Assembly (NCBI GenBank): GCA_033816765.1
Contig: CM066292.1
Coordinates: forward strand, 2,108,001-2,172,000
DNA: 64,000 nucleotides
Direction: 5' to 3'
Source: Nothopassalora personata
Taxonomy: Eukaryota > Ascomycota > Dothideomycetes > Mycosphaerellales > Mycosphaerellaceae
Shown in pieces: positions 12,654 to 23,367 of the stretch. The notes below the pieces were generated by a model. It did not search any database. It saw nothing but the letters and a program-made list of their open reading frames with translations, and had not been told where the DNA came from. Positions within the stretch are counted from its first letter, which is position 1. Each line of letters starts with the position of its first letter. A program made the translations under genes and the position numbers.

Positions 12654-15018
12654 CTCCTACTTATCTTACAAGGGAGGTTACAGTCTACTCTTCTCCTGTC
12701 AGTAGTATTTAGACCTCTACAATAGGTTAAGCTAGCTTACAAACCTCTAGAAGTGTGGACTAGTCTTTAGCTTTATAAACCTATCTATAACTATCTTAGA
12801 TGTTAGGGTGTACTTAACAGTAATAAGCCTTCTCTACTAAAGTTTCCTAATAGTATTATAGGCAATGTTAATATGCTTTAACTTGTTATAAACATGTGCA
12901 TCCCTTACTAGGGTAAGGGCAGCTTAGTTATTACCTCTTAATTAGACTAGTCTTAAGCTTAACATAGTCTCCTAGTTTCTAGTAATCCTTAGTTAATAGG
13001 AACAGTCTCCTACTAACTCTAGACAGTCTATCTCCCTTAGTAGTGAAGCTAGGAATTAGGATTGCTTTACATATGCATTTATAGCTATGTATTTAGCTTC
13101 TATTGTAGATGTTGCTATAGACTTTTACTTGTTGCTTATCTAGGAGACTAGTACCCTATAGAGGAAGAAGACATACCTAAGGATAGAGACTCTATCTGCT
13201 TTGTCTATTGCATAATTAGAGTTATAGTATCTAACTAGGCATCCTTCTCTATGCCTAGAGAAGACAAGGCTAAGATTAGGATATAACCTCAGATATCTTG
13301 TAATCTTCTTTAAAGCCTTTATATAGTAGGTAGATAGGTTACTCACAAATGAGCTTATCCTTCCTAGGGTAAAAGCAATGTCTAGCCTTATAATTGTTAC
13401 TAGCTACATCTATGTACTATTAATACTCTAGTACTCTACCTTATTACACCTCTCATCTATATAGCTTAAAGGTTTAAGAGCCTTATAGCTGTCTATAGGT
13501 GAGTGTATAGGTGCTGCCTTCTTATAGTTTATCCCTATCTTAGTAAGGTTGTCCCTAATAAAGTGTCCCTAGTTAAGTTTTAGGATTCCTCTCCTCCTAT
13601 CCCTTGTGACTCTTATGCTAAGGATCTTTTTAGGTTTACTAAGATCTTTAATCTTAAAGACTTTACTAAGTTCTCTTTTAAACTAGAGAACATCTGTTAA
13701 CTTTAGTGTAGCAATTAGAAGGTTATCTACATGTGTGAGAATTATAATCTCTTTTTCCTTATAAATAAGTAGGCATGGATCCACCTCTAACTATGTAAAT
13801 CTAATCTCTCTAAGCTTTAACACATAGAGTTAATTCTAATCTCTAGCTGCTTACTTAAGTCTATACAAGCTTTTAAGAATATTGAACACTATGTTTAGTA
13901 GAAGCTTAACTCCTAGTAGTAGTAACATAAAGATGTCTTTATAGAGGGTACTTTCTATAAACGCATTGTTCACATCTACTTAGTAAAGATGGAGATCCTT
14001 CTTGCACACAATAGCTATGAACACCCTAAGGGTGTCCTGTCTAACTGTAGGCGTAAATGTCTCTATAAAGTTAATACTAAACTTCTATAAAAAGCCCCTT
14101 GTAACTAGCCTAGCCTTAAACTTTTTAATGGCTCCACTAATGCTTCTTTTAACATTAAAGACCTATCTTAACGTAACCAAGTTTGCTCCTTTTAGTAGAA
14201 CAGTATTCTCCTAGGTGTTGTTACTCTATAGAGTATCTAGCTCCTTCTAGATTGCTTCCTTCTAAAGGTGTCCCTATTTCTTGTCATTTATAGCATCCTT
14301 ATAGGACTTTGGAATTAGGATCTCTTACTTATATGTAATGACTTCTATAGTTGCTATAAAGGCTATCTCCTTAACTTCTTCTAGGAATTCACTATCCCAT
14401 AGTACTGAATCATCTACTAATTGTATAGCTGTAAAGAAAGCTTAGTAGTAAGCAGCAAGGTTCTCTAAGAGGTCTATTGCTTCTCCCACTTTAGTAGCTA
14501 GTTTAGGTATAGGGACTATAGATCTTAGGGCTTTCTATTTCCATTTATAGCCCTTAACATTATAGTCAGCCCTCCTCTTACTAAGGGATGATCTAAGAGT
14601 AGTTACTTGTGTCCTAGTAACATTCTTTTTATTCTTTAGAGGCTAGGGAAGTTGCATAAACAGCTTTCTTAGCTAGGCTGTTACTAGGCTACTCTACTAA
14701 ATAATTAAATGGTAAATAGGTTGCTCTAAGGATATGTCCTTCCTTAGCCTCCCTAAGGGTCTCCTAGCTAGTGCATTGCTTAATAGATTCAATTTTGTAA
14801 CATTAAGATCTATATTACCTCTAGGTTAGTCCTTAAAGAAGTCTATATGTGTGTGTTATTTAATAGCTTTTATGTCTAGTTCCTAAAAGAGCTAGGCCTT
14901 AGCTGTGTTTTTAACGTATCTAACAAACACTACTTCTTTACCTCTATTTATTAGTTTATCACTTCTTACCTATTAAGACTAGGATCTTATGTCTATGTAG
15001 ACAATAGCTTTGCATCCC

Positions 15019-15179
15019 TGTCACGGTTTACCTTTGCACAGACGCACTTCGGTGTCACGTGACCTCGGGCCCGATCTTATCACGCGCTTCTCGCGACTTC
15101 TTACTTCTCTTCTTCGTAGAACTTACTCGATACTAAGGCTAATACACGTTTGCGCCCTGTTGCTGTCTTGTCCGTGTCA
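15019..15179 (+). repeat. TRIM 5' LTR (161 bp)
   Basis: Identical over its length to 15908-16068. It contains GTAGAACTTA (15116-15125), complementary to the site just after the LTR. Confidence 0.95.
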
Positions 15180-15180
15180 T

Positions 15181-15190
15181 TAAGTTCTAC
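15181..15190 (+). promoter_or_regulatory. Self-primer binding site of the TRIM
   Basis: TAAGTTCTAC, one base after the LTR, is the exact reverse complement of GTAGAACTTA inside the LTR (15116-15125). This is the arrangement of Tf1/sushi-group elements, where the mRNA 5' end folds back to prime reverse transcription. No tRNA-type TGG start is present. Confidence 0.8.
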
Positions 15191-15547
15191 CGCGCTCGAT
15201 CGCCGCAAGCGATCACCCCGACCACGTGTGCACAGAAACGCGCGTGCGACACCGAGTCCGAATGGCCGCAAACCAGACGACACTCGGAGCAGACGAATCC
15301 TAATTCATTCCCAACCTGAACCTTAACCTACTCACGAAGAAGTTCCTCCGCGACGCGCGCCAACGACAGAACGGCACACTAACCGAAGGACAACGTGAGG
15401 TGGAAGACGAGTCAGAGTGGAATCCGGATTTCGACGACACCCAGGGTGTAGAACGACTGCGCAAGATGGCGCAAGAGACACAAGACGAGACTCAGGGCCG
15501 AGATGGTGCTGAGCAGGCTCGTCAGCAAGAGGAGCACCGGCGGAGCG

Positions 15548-15784
15548 CAGATACAACTTGAGGCAAGCTGAGGCTTGATATACAGTTGGTGGACACAAGG
15601 CACACTGCGGTGTGATACTGTCTTCGCAGATACAACTTGAGGCAAGCTGAGGCTTGATATACAGTTGGTGGACACAAGGCACACTGCGGTGTGATACTGT
15701 CTTCGCAGATACAACTTGAGGCAAGCTGAGGCTTGATATACAGTTGGTGGACACAAGGCACACTGCGGTGTGATACTGTCTTCG
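15548..15784 (+). repeat. Three perfect 79-bp tandem repeats in the TRIM
   Basis: Units begin CAGATACAACTTGAGG at 15548, 15627 and 15706. A fourth, divergent fragment (TTAAGGCTTGCTGCGGCAAG) follows. The 79-bp period is not a multiple of three, so open frames across it are artefacts of repetition. Confidence 0.95.
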
Positions 15785-15907
15785 CTTAAGGCTTGCTGCG
15801 GCAAGATATACATTGGATTGGATTGAATTGGGTAATGGCGATGGATATACCCCATTGCGATTGATTCACGCGTACGAGGGCGTACGGCGGTTTGAGAGGG
15901 GGGGTGG

Positions 15908-16068
15908 TGTCACGGTTTACCTTTGCACAGACGCACTTCGGTGTCACGTGACCTCGGGCCCGATCTTATCACGCGCTTCTCGCGACTTCTTACTTCTCTT
16001 CTTCGTAGAACTTACTCGATACTAAGGCTAATACACGTTTGCGCCCTGTTGCTGTCTTGTCCGTGTCA
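15908..16068 (+). repeat. TRIM 3' LTR (161 bp)
   Basis: Identical to the left LTR. It is preceded by a G-rich purine run suitable as a polypurine tract. Confidence 0.95.
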
Positions 16069-18759
16069 ATCCCTAAACCTTCAAATAGTTAATAGTTAGC
16101 TTAATACCATTAAAGGCTTTATCTAGTGAAACCTTAAACCTATTATAGTCTAGACCATTTAGTAGTTTGTTCCTTATGTAGGTTTAGGCTTCTAGTGCTT
16201 TAGGCTAGAATTCAATTGGCATCTTAGCCTCTTTAAGCATTGCCCTTATAGAGTCTTCTAAGGTTTATATTAACCTTTTAACTAGTCCATTTTAGAGCGA
16301 GTTGTATGCCTTAGTATGCTCTAGCCTAATTCCTAAATCCTTCTCCTACTGCTTAACTAATGTAATAAGTTCCCTTGCATTATTAAGCCTAACTGCTTTT
16401 AACTATGCTAATGATTTCCACTCTACCTTAATCTTCTAGTTCTAGAGAGCAACTAGAGCATCTTCTCTTTTCTTAAGAGGACAGGTCCACTTTTTTCTAG
16501 AGAAGTTGTTAACAATTTTAAGCTAGTATTTGAACCCTAGCCTTAATGTTAGCAGTAGACTATATATGTTAATAGATATAAGGGCAAGTCTTTTAGGTCT
16601 TCTCTTAGTAACTTTGCCTTTATACTTCTTTATCTTTACTATTAAACACACTCTACACTAGTAGAAGCTATCCCTAGGAACAGGAATAGGTTCTTTTAAG
16701 TCTATTACCTTATAAAGATTCTAGAGCAAGTTCTTCCTAAAGTGTGCAAATCTTCTATGCTAAAGCTCCTACTGTTTTAGGTTAGTCTCTAATTCAGCAG
16801 TTATAAAGGCATTCTCTATTAGTAGTGCACATAATAAGTGATATGCCCTTTCTTATAGTAGAGGAGAAATCTTATTAATAAATGGAACCCCCCTAAGGAG
16901 CCTTGTCTAGACAACAGTTTAGCTAGAGGGTGATATAAGAGAAAATAAAGGAGGTTAGACACTAAACTGCTTGCTAAACTAGTTCTAAGAAACTAGGTTC
17001 ACCCCTAGCTTAGGTATAAGTAGAACATCTTCTAAAACAACTCTCCTACTAGATCTCCTACTTATCTCTACAGTCCTAATATAAGTGGCTAACAAATGCC
17101 TACCTCCTACTTTAATCTATTTCTTCTTTGTTAAGGGAGTTATGGATCTAAAGAGGTAGTTCTAGTTAGTTATATAGGATAAAGTATAAGAATCAAGTAA
17201 CTACTCTAATAAGGGGAACTTGCCTTAGACTTCTATAGTTAAGTAAGCTACTTTATTATACTTATTATTATTAGACATTGTCTTCTAGGATAAGTCGTAT
17301 AAGTTAGGTGGCTCTTAGGTAGAGAAACCTTTCCTAGTCTTCCTTGTTTTAGAGGAAGGAGACTAGGCCTAGTTCTTCTAGAGTAACAGCATGTTAGAGC
17401 TAAGTTTCTTCACTATTTTCTTAAGTTCCTCTATAGAGGACTTCTCTCTTAGTGTTCTTCTTAAAGATAGTAGTAGAGATCTTCTCTTCTTAACATATGT
17501 TGCATTCTAGGAGGATAGTGCTTAGGAATAAGATCTAAGGACCTTCTTTGCCTTAGAGAGACTAGGGTAGTCCTTAATAAGATAGTCCTTCTTATAGAGA
17601 AGGCAGGAAAGTGATCTTGCCTAACCTAAGGGCCTAACCTAGGTAGCTACTATACTATACTTAGCCTTAGAGGGATTTAATCTAGCCTCTTAAGCCTTAA
17701 GGATCTTTAAGGTCCTTTTATAATCCATCTTTAGCTAAGCTATAATAGTATCCCTAGCTACATAGTAGTTAGGTAGCAGTGAGCTTAAAAGCTAGGTTAT
17801 TCTTACATTAGCTTTCCTATAGTGCTAGCCCTCTAGGTCAACATTAGCAATCCTCCTTCTAAGAGACACTAGGTGTGCCTATACAGATCTAATAGTGAAC
17901 TCTTTACTTATCTCAAAGTTCATAAACTGTTTTGTAAGCTTATGTGTATAGGTTAGTAACACCTAGCTATACTTGTTCTAGAGATGCACCTATATCTTAG
18001 TAGCTTTTCTAGATTCGCAAGAGCCCTTAAGCTTAAATTCATCTTCTTCTGTAATCCTACTTAGGATACTGAAGCTACAAGCTGCATTTTGTTTTGTCTA
18101 TGTTAGTGCATTAAGAATCTCTTTGATCTTAGTCTCTTCCTAGAGTTTTAGGTTCTTGCCCTTAATGTTGTTAAATAACACTTCTAACAGGTTATTAATT
18201 GCAAAGAATGCTAACTAGCTCTCTATCTTGTATCTCTAAAGGTTAAACCATCTCTTCTAATTGTCTCTCCTAAGAATTGGGATTTTAGTTCCCTTCTCTT
18301 CTCCTTTCTCTTAGTGTGAATCTATAATAAATTGAATATAATAAAACAAGGTGTATATGCTTTAAAGTCGTGGCTTAGGTCCTACTAAGGCTTTTAGTAT
18401 AGAATAGTAAGGTTCGTAGGTGTAGATACTAAGGCCTACTTAGTAGGGTAAAGAAAGAGCGGTGTAGTCTCGGAGCTAGGACACAGGTCTGTCTCTCCTA
18501 GTAGAGTTCTAAATGACTTACTTAAAGTCCTTCTTAATAGTATCTCGATGCAGTTCTGCCTATAGAGTGTCTTTAAGGTATTAGCTTATAGTAAGCCGTA
18601 TAGAGTCCTTTTCTAGATTACCTATTACTTAGTATTAAACTAAGCTCCTTAATAGGATAGATAGGGTAGACTTCTGCTTCCTAGATGTTTTCTGCTATAA
18701 TAGCAAGGGATACAAGTAACCTGTACTAATATAGGTTGCTCTTACTCCTACACAAACCC

Positions 18760-18771
18760 GGGCTTATAACC
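18760..18771 (-). promoter_or_regulatory. copia primer binding site matching the tRNA-iMet anticodon arm
   Basis: Directly inside the 5' LTR the minus strand reads GGTTATAAGCCC. The complement of the eukaryotic initiator-Met tRNA anticodon arm is GGTTATGAGCCC. The one difference is a TpG-to-TpA change as made by RIP. Copia-group elements are known to prime from an internal half of this tRNA. Confidence 0.75.
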
Positions 18772-19017
18772 TATTAAGTTAAGACCTTACAGGATACGTA
18801 GTTAGCAGCGGAGTGGAGTAAGAGATCAATCTTCAACTAGCTAATAGCCACAGAGCATGCAGCAATATATCAGGAACCAATGCGTTAATTGTGTTAGATG
18901 TCTATCTAAGCTAAAGGGGAGAGAAGGTATCTACGATAAGCTAAGTTATCGTAGATGCCTTAGGCTATTAGATTACAACCTAACTGTTAGCTCCCCTTAA
19001 GATGCTACATCTTAACA
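18772..19017 (-). repeat. copia LTR, right (5' LTR)
   Basis: 246 bp, partner of 12408-12653. The first two bases are TA instead of TG, a RIP-type change. Confidence 0.95.
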
Positions 19018-20150
19018 CGGATTATAAAAACCTAGAATACTTTATAATAAAGAGATAGCTATCCGAGCGGTAAATCCGGTAGGTAGAGGAGGTTAGGAAA
19101 TTCTAGTTTTTACTAGTATATAGGCCGGGTACCGAAGCTATTATACCGGACGCCCTTTCGTAAAGGGAGTAGGATATACTTAGGTAGGATAATAAGTTAT
19201 CGCGGTATCGTAGGTTTCTTAAACCGGATAGTATTAGGAAATAGCCGGGCCTAAAGGGAGGAAGTAAGGTAGTAGTAGACGACACCTCTACTATAATAAT
19301 TTCTTTAGTACAAATCCTAGCTACGTAGTTCGAAAAACTATCCGCTATAGAAGAGGCGGATTTACCGGGCGTATTACCGGGATCCTTCTAAGACTAGGAG
19401 CTAAACGACCTTTAGGAAAGAACTATCGAGGGAGATAGTATATTCTAGGTAGTACTCTATACGATTAAAGTAGGAGCGCGCTTACTTCCTAGCGAGGTAA
19501 AACTTAAGGTATAAGTAGGTAACTATATTATTAACCGTAACGGGTATCTTTACTACCGAGGTAGGATTTAGGTACCTAGAGCTCCTAATACTACGGAGGC
19601 TAACTATAAGGAGACGGACATAGAGACCCTATAGAACGACACCCTTCGAACTAAGCTAATTTAGTCCGTATATAATTTACCGGTATACGGCTACCCTAGC
19701 CGGGACTCTATAGTATTAATACTAGGTTATAACTTCTACTAGCCCCTATAGTCTAAGCACGTAAGACAGTTTCTATTTCTAAGAAACTATAACTACTACG
19801 GTAGGAATAAGGTATAGAGGGAATAAAAGCACGGCCTCCGATAACTACTACCGATTCCCGACTAATTCTTCTAAGAAATCTTAATAGATTTTATAACGGA
19901 TATACCTAAGTCGTAAGGGAACACTTACCTCTAGGTAATTAAGGATCGACTAAGTAAGACCGTCGTTTTAGAGGCGATACCTACTATAAAGGCCGAGGAC
20001 TACGCCGAAAGATTCTTAGACTACTAGGTAAGATACTATAGCCTACCCTAAGCTATTACGAGTAACAAAGGTACTAACTAGACGAGTACCTTCTAGAAGA
20101 CCTTCTATCGCTTAACTAGTATAAAATAGAGACTTAGCTCCGCTTACTAC
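19018..20150 (+). pseudogene. G1 Ty3 element, second part: RNase H end and integrase
   Basis: The frame continues directly from 12407: TDYKNLEYF, then EYRPGTE-like VYRPGTEAIIPDALS, the end of RNase H. Integrase follows: the region before the core (about 19560-19800), the first catalytic Asp in LIDFITDIPKS (about 19870), and the second in AITSNKGTN, where Asp has become Asn (about 20050). It stops at SSAYY, just before the expected PQTDG with the catalytic Glu, where an R1 LTR in reverse orientation begins. Confidence 0.8.
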
Positions 20151-20520
20151 TAATGTCTACTAACTACCCTATGTAGGCCTGTCCGAGTTATAGTGGTATA
20201 GAGCGGCGCTTATGTAAGTAGGGGTATTTGCCGGTCCCGGGACCGTGAAATTAGGTTACGTAACGAGTAGCGCAGTAGCTAGATAAACAAGAGGATTGGC
20301 GGACCTAAACCCCTATGCCCTCTACTCGAGAGGTATAAACTGAATTGTTTCCTTAATGCTACACTTACAATGCTTAACTACGTAGTATATATCTTAGCAG
20401 CTATACTAGGTCCTACTAGCTTACCTAAATGTCTAATTAAACTAAAATGAAATTAGGGCAAGTTAGACCTAAGGAACCCCCTCTAAACCTAAGGTTAACA
20501 TAACCTATTAGTCGTTAATA
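20151..20520 (-). repeat. R1 LTR, minus orientation
   Basis: Starts TAATGTCTAC and ends CGTTAATA, the reverse complement of the R1 LTR. Confidence 0.9.
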
Positions 20521-21101
20521 TATCCTCCCCTATTACGAACCTGTCCTTAGGTTCTAAAGCAGTAAGCCCGGGTACTATAGGTAGCGTAGTTAGTCGCTAT
20601 AAGCTAAGGTGGTCTTATAGTAGCATAATAGCTTACCCTATTATTTAGCTTAACATATAAGATGTTAGACAATCCTAGGGCCTACTAGCGATAGTTTATG
20701 AAGATCGAAAGGATTCTTCTAATAGAGACCGTAATAGTAACGTTAATAACCGCGACTCGCGCCCGTCGTACTACGTTAACGTATACTACGAAACTAGCGA
20801 GGGAATGGGCAGCTATGTTAGCGTTAATCGAACGGGCTAGATAGTCAAATAATGCGAACGCCATTCATAAAACAAGTAAGTGTTAGTACTAGTAACCTAA
20901 TAAATCTAAAGACGAGTCTATCGCGTAGCTAGAAAGTTAGTTAAGGGAAGATAAGTAACTATAAGAACTAAGTAAGATCTAAGGACTAGAAGCACCCGTA
21001 CCCGAAGCATTAACTAGAACTAGAACTAGAATTAGAACTAGAAACTAGTACCTATAGGCTATAGCTATAGCCGGAAAATTAACTAGAAACTAGGAGCCTA
21101 T

Positions 21102-21471
21102 TATTAACGACTGATAGGTTGTGTTAACCTTAGGTTTAGAGGGGGTCCCTTAGGTCTAACTTGCCCTAATTTCATTTTAGTTTAATTAGACATTTAGGTA
21201 AGCTAGTAGGACCTAGTATAGCTATTAAGATATATACTACGCAGTTAAGCATTATAAGCGTAGCATTAAGGAAACAATTCAATTCATACCTCTCGAGTAG
21301 AGGGCATAGGGGTTTAGGTCCGCCAATCCTCTTGTTTATCTAGCTACTGCGCTACTCGTTACGTAACCTAATTTCACGGTCCCGGGATCGGCAAATACCC
21401 CTACTTACATAAGCGCCGCTCTATACCACTATAACTTGGACAGGCCTACATAGGGTAGTTAGTAGACATTA
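21102..21471 (+). repeat. R1 LTR, plus orientation
   Basis: Starts TATTAACGAC and ends GACATTA. One step of its palindrome is changed (CCCGGGATCGG). Confidence 0.9.
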
Positions 21472-22250
21472 CTATTTACATTAAATTACTAGAAAACGCT
21501 TATAGGGACAATCGGAATTAAGTATAAACTGTTAATAGTATACTATCTAGAAATAGACGGATAAACTAAGAGAATAAACTAGACGCTTGAATAATACCTA
21601 CGACACTACATTAACTACGTATAGGAGATCTTTTTCTACTACCAATAGCGTAGATCGCACTAAATAACTACAAATTAGAGATAACTTCGACGACACTATT
21701 TTATACGAACTTTAGGAAAGATCCTAACCTATTTAGAACACCTAGATCCTACCTACAAGCTAAAAGAGCGATCGTAACGACGGACACTCTTAAGGAAGTG
21801 CATAAAGAAGCACGTAAGGCGATTAAAGATGTATAATAAAAACTGTCTTAATAACGGTAAGACATAAGAAAAATAGCGCCTCTACTAAAAGAGGGGGATA
21901 AGGTCTATCTCCTTACAAAAAACCTAAGAACAAGGAGAAAGATTAAGAAACTAGATTACGTTAAGGTCGGACTATTTTTTATTAATAAAGTTATAGGACC
22001 GGTTAACTACCGTCTATAGCTACTATACGACGTAAAAATCCACCTAGTCTTCTATATCTCTAAATTAGAACCCGTAGACGCTAAAACACCTTACTAAGAA
22101 AGCTTCTATTTTAGGCTAGAAGAAAAAAACGAATTTAAAGTCGAAAGGATCCTAGATAAGAAAGGTTAGTAATAACTTATTAAATAGAAAGAATACGACG
22201 AATTAGAAAATACCTAAGAACTAGAAAGGAACCTACGAAGTTATTAATAA
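21472..22250 (+). pseudogene. G2b pol 3' end: integrase C-terminal part and chromodomain
   Basis: Begins inside the integrase core and aligns with 49690-50460 of G2a at high identity. A chromodomain is visible at about 22130-22235: EFKVERILDKKG, an LIK-K-EYDELENT block and a terminal ELERNLR, with the usual Trp codons lost to RIP. Chromodomains on such integrases guide insertion to marked chromatin. The 5' part of this copy is absent here; a G2b 5' half lies reversed at 51851-55193. Confidence 0.8.
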
Positions 22251-22289
22251 AGGATTTAGGAGTACTAGAGAAGGGAAGGAACCTATAAG

Positions 22290-22847
22290 TTAACCCGTAG
22301 GTAGTAGCTCTAGTACCTCCTAGAACTCGTCGCTAAAGCCCTTAATAGCATCCTACGTGCCCGGTAATAAGTTAAGGGCTAGACCCTTAGGTAGGATATC
22401 CGAAGGAAGTAGAGAGGCCTCTTCCGCCTCCTACTCCTTAATCTCCCTCTCCTCGATAGAGATCGCCTCCTTAGCGTAACGATCTACTAAATCTATCTAC
22501 TAGCGTAAACGCTCCTCGCGCGCGCGAGTAATCTTTAGATCCTCGAGAGCCTTCTCGTATACCCGTATTACCTCCTCCTAAGCGGACCGAGACTCCTAGA
22601 TTTTCTAGTAAAGAAGAGCCTTCTTCTCCGCTAACCTCTTAAACTCTAACTAAGTTACCCTTACGTCGTACCTTTAGCCGCGACGAAGACACTTACTACA
22701 CTTCCCGGAATAAATATACACTTTATATACACGACTATGCTTTTTATACGTCGAGTATTTCTTAACTATAACTTCTCCCGCGGATTTAATAAACTCGTAG
22801 AGACGGCGGCGACGGATAGTACTAGAAGAGCGCTAATAGGTAGGCAT
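22290..22847 (-). pseudogene. G2b antisense ORF: Zn2Cys6-like, coiled-coil protein (185 codons)
   Basis: On the strand opposite gag-pol, an ATG at 22847 opens a frame to TAA at 22290, broken only by TAG and one TAA at likely former Gln codons. Residues 31, 34, 41, 50, 53 and 60 are Tyr, Tyr, Tyr, Cys, Cys, Tyr; TGY-to-TAY is the RIP change for Cys. The spacing x2, x6, x8, x2, x6 is that of fungal Zn2Cys6 DNA-binding clusters, with basic residues between (KKHSR, LRRGQR). A long Glu/Lys/Arg-rich, probably coiled-coil segment follows (residues 65-140). It starts 91 bp from the 3' LTR. Homologous position and second Cys pair as in G2a (50618-51172). The function is inferred from spacing only. Confidence 0.65.
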
Positions 22848-22938
22848 CGTAAGAGGAAGGAGCTATACGCAAATATATAAGAGATACCGTTTTTTATAAG
22901 TAAGCTTAAGGGACTAAGCTAGGCTAGAAGGGGGATAG

Positions 22939-23367
22939 TGTTACGGTTTAGTCTAGATAGCGATATCGACTAGATACACGTAATACTAATTACTTAGACA
23001 TACGTAACGCTAATTACTTAGATATACGTAACACTAATTACTCTACGAACTAATTAGTATAATTAGTATACTTAGTAGGACTAATAAAGGTAATTATACT
23101 AAGTAGTAGGCTCTACGCCGTAAATCTCCTTTATATTTAGGAACGCTAAGAAACCCTTATAGTCTCGAGGCGTTTAACTTACTGTTTAATATTACTATTT
23201 AGAATACACCAAAACCTAACCTCTACTATATTGTTTCTTAAGCCTTTATAAGACTAAGATAACTACTACTTTATTACTCTCCCTCGACTTCTTATTAGCC
23301 CGAGAATAAACCCAATTAAGCTTATCTTCTTAACTTATAATATTATTAGGTTATACTAAACCTAACA
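22939..23367 (+). repeat. G2b LTR (429 bp), 3' end of the 21472 fragment
   Basis: TGTTACGGTTTAG...AAACCTAACA, preceded by the purine tract GAAGGGGGATAG. The same type and length occurs reversed at 54765-55193. The right half is shared with the G2a LTRs; the left (U3) half is not. Confidence 0.9.

Larger units (their letters stand above)
15019..16068 (+). mobile_element. Miniature LTR element (TRIM-like, 1,050 bp), unmutated
   Basis: Two identical 161-bp LTRs (TGTCACGG...CCGTGTCA) enclose 728 bp, flanked by the 5-bp target duplication ATCCC (15014-15018, 16069-16073). The interior has a short gag-like ATG frame near 15261, no pol, three 79-bp tandem repeats, and a purine tract before the right LTR (about 15893-15907). 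Unlike its surroundings it keeps normal CpA/TpG content, so it arrived after, or escaped, RIP. It cannot move without a helper; a self-priming chromodomain Ty3 element is the likeliest parent. Confidence 0.9.
12800..18330 (-). pseudogene. copia gag-pol (gag, protease, integrase, RT, RNase H), RIP-inactivated
   Basis: Read on the minus strand, the order is that of Ty1/copia, with integrase before RT. A gag zinc knuckle lies near 17570-17640, with Tyr at positions where Cys/His are expected. The integrase zinc-finger half CRVC is near 16640 and its catalytic Glu neighbourhood (SLQNGLVKRLI) near 16290. The miniature element interrupts at 15014-16073. RT has HVDNLLIA (YVDDLLIA-like) near 13715-13740. 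RNase H has a clear block at 13140-13346 (LVFSRHREGCLVRYYNS, an ADRVS turn and YVFFLYRVLVS). Stops are mostly RIP-type. No intact protein remains. Confidence 0.85.
12408..19017 (-). mobile_element. Ty1/copia retrotransposon inserted in G1, with its own nested insertion
   Basis: It has 246-bp LTRs at both ends starting TG (TA after RIP in the right copy) and ending CA, with 7-bp inverted termini TGTTAAG/CTTAACA. It is flanked by the 5-bp target duplication CGGAT at 12403-12407 and 19018-19022. Removing one CGGAT restores the G1 RNase H frame (TDYKNLEYF). Coding runs on the minus strand. A miniature LTR element (15019-16068) sits inside it. Confidence 0.95.
20151..21471. mobile_element. R1 fragment bounded by inverted LTRs
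   Basis: An R1 LTR on the minus strand (20151-20520) is followed by the reverse complement of R1 3' internal sequence (20521-21101, matching about 10038 down to 9438) and then an R1 LTR on the plus strand (21102-21471). The outer bases are CTAC on the left and CTAT on the right. The left flank is G1 integrase and the right flank G2b integrase, so this is not a simple insertion into one element. Confidence 0.85.

Noticed and set aside
15548..15784. Possible CRISPR-like array
   Set aside because: Units are contiguous 79-bp tandem copies without spacers, in a eukaryotic retroelement.
15332..15855. Minus-strand open frames of 79-147 codons with repeated peptide
   Set aside because: They arise from reading the three 79-bp repeats in successive frames; no motif and no start context.
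20151..21471. DNA transposon with terminal inverted repeats
   Set aside because: The inverted ends are complete R1 LTRs and the interior is R1 sequence; no transposase.
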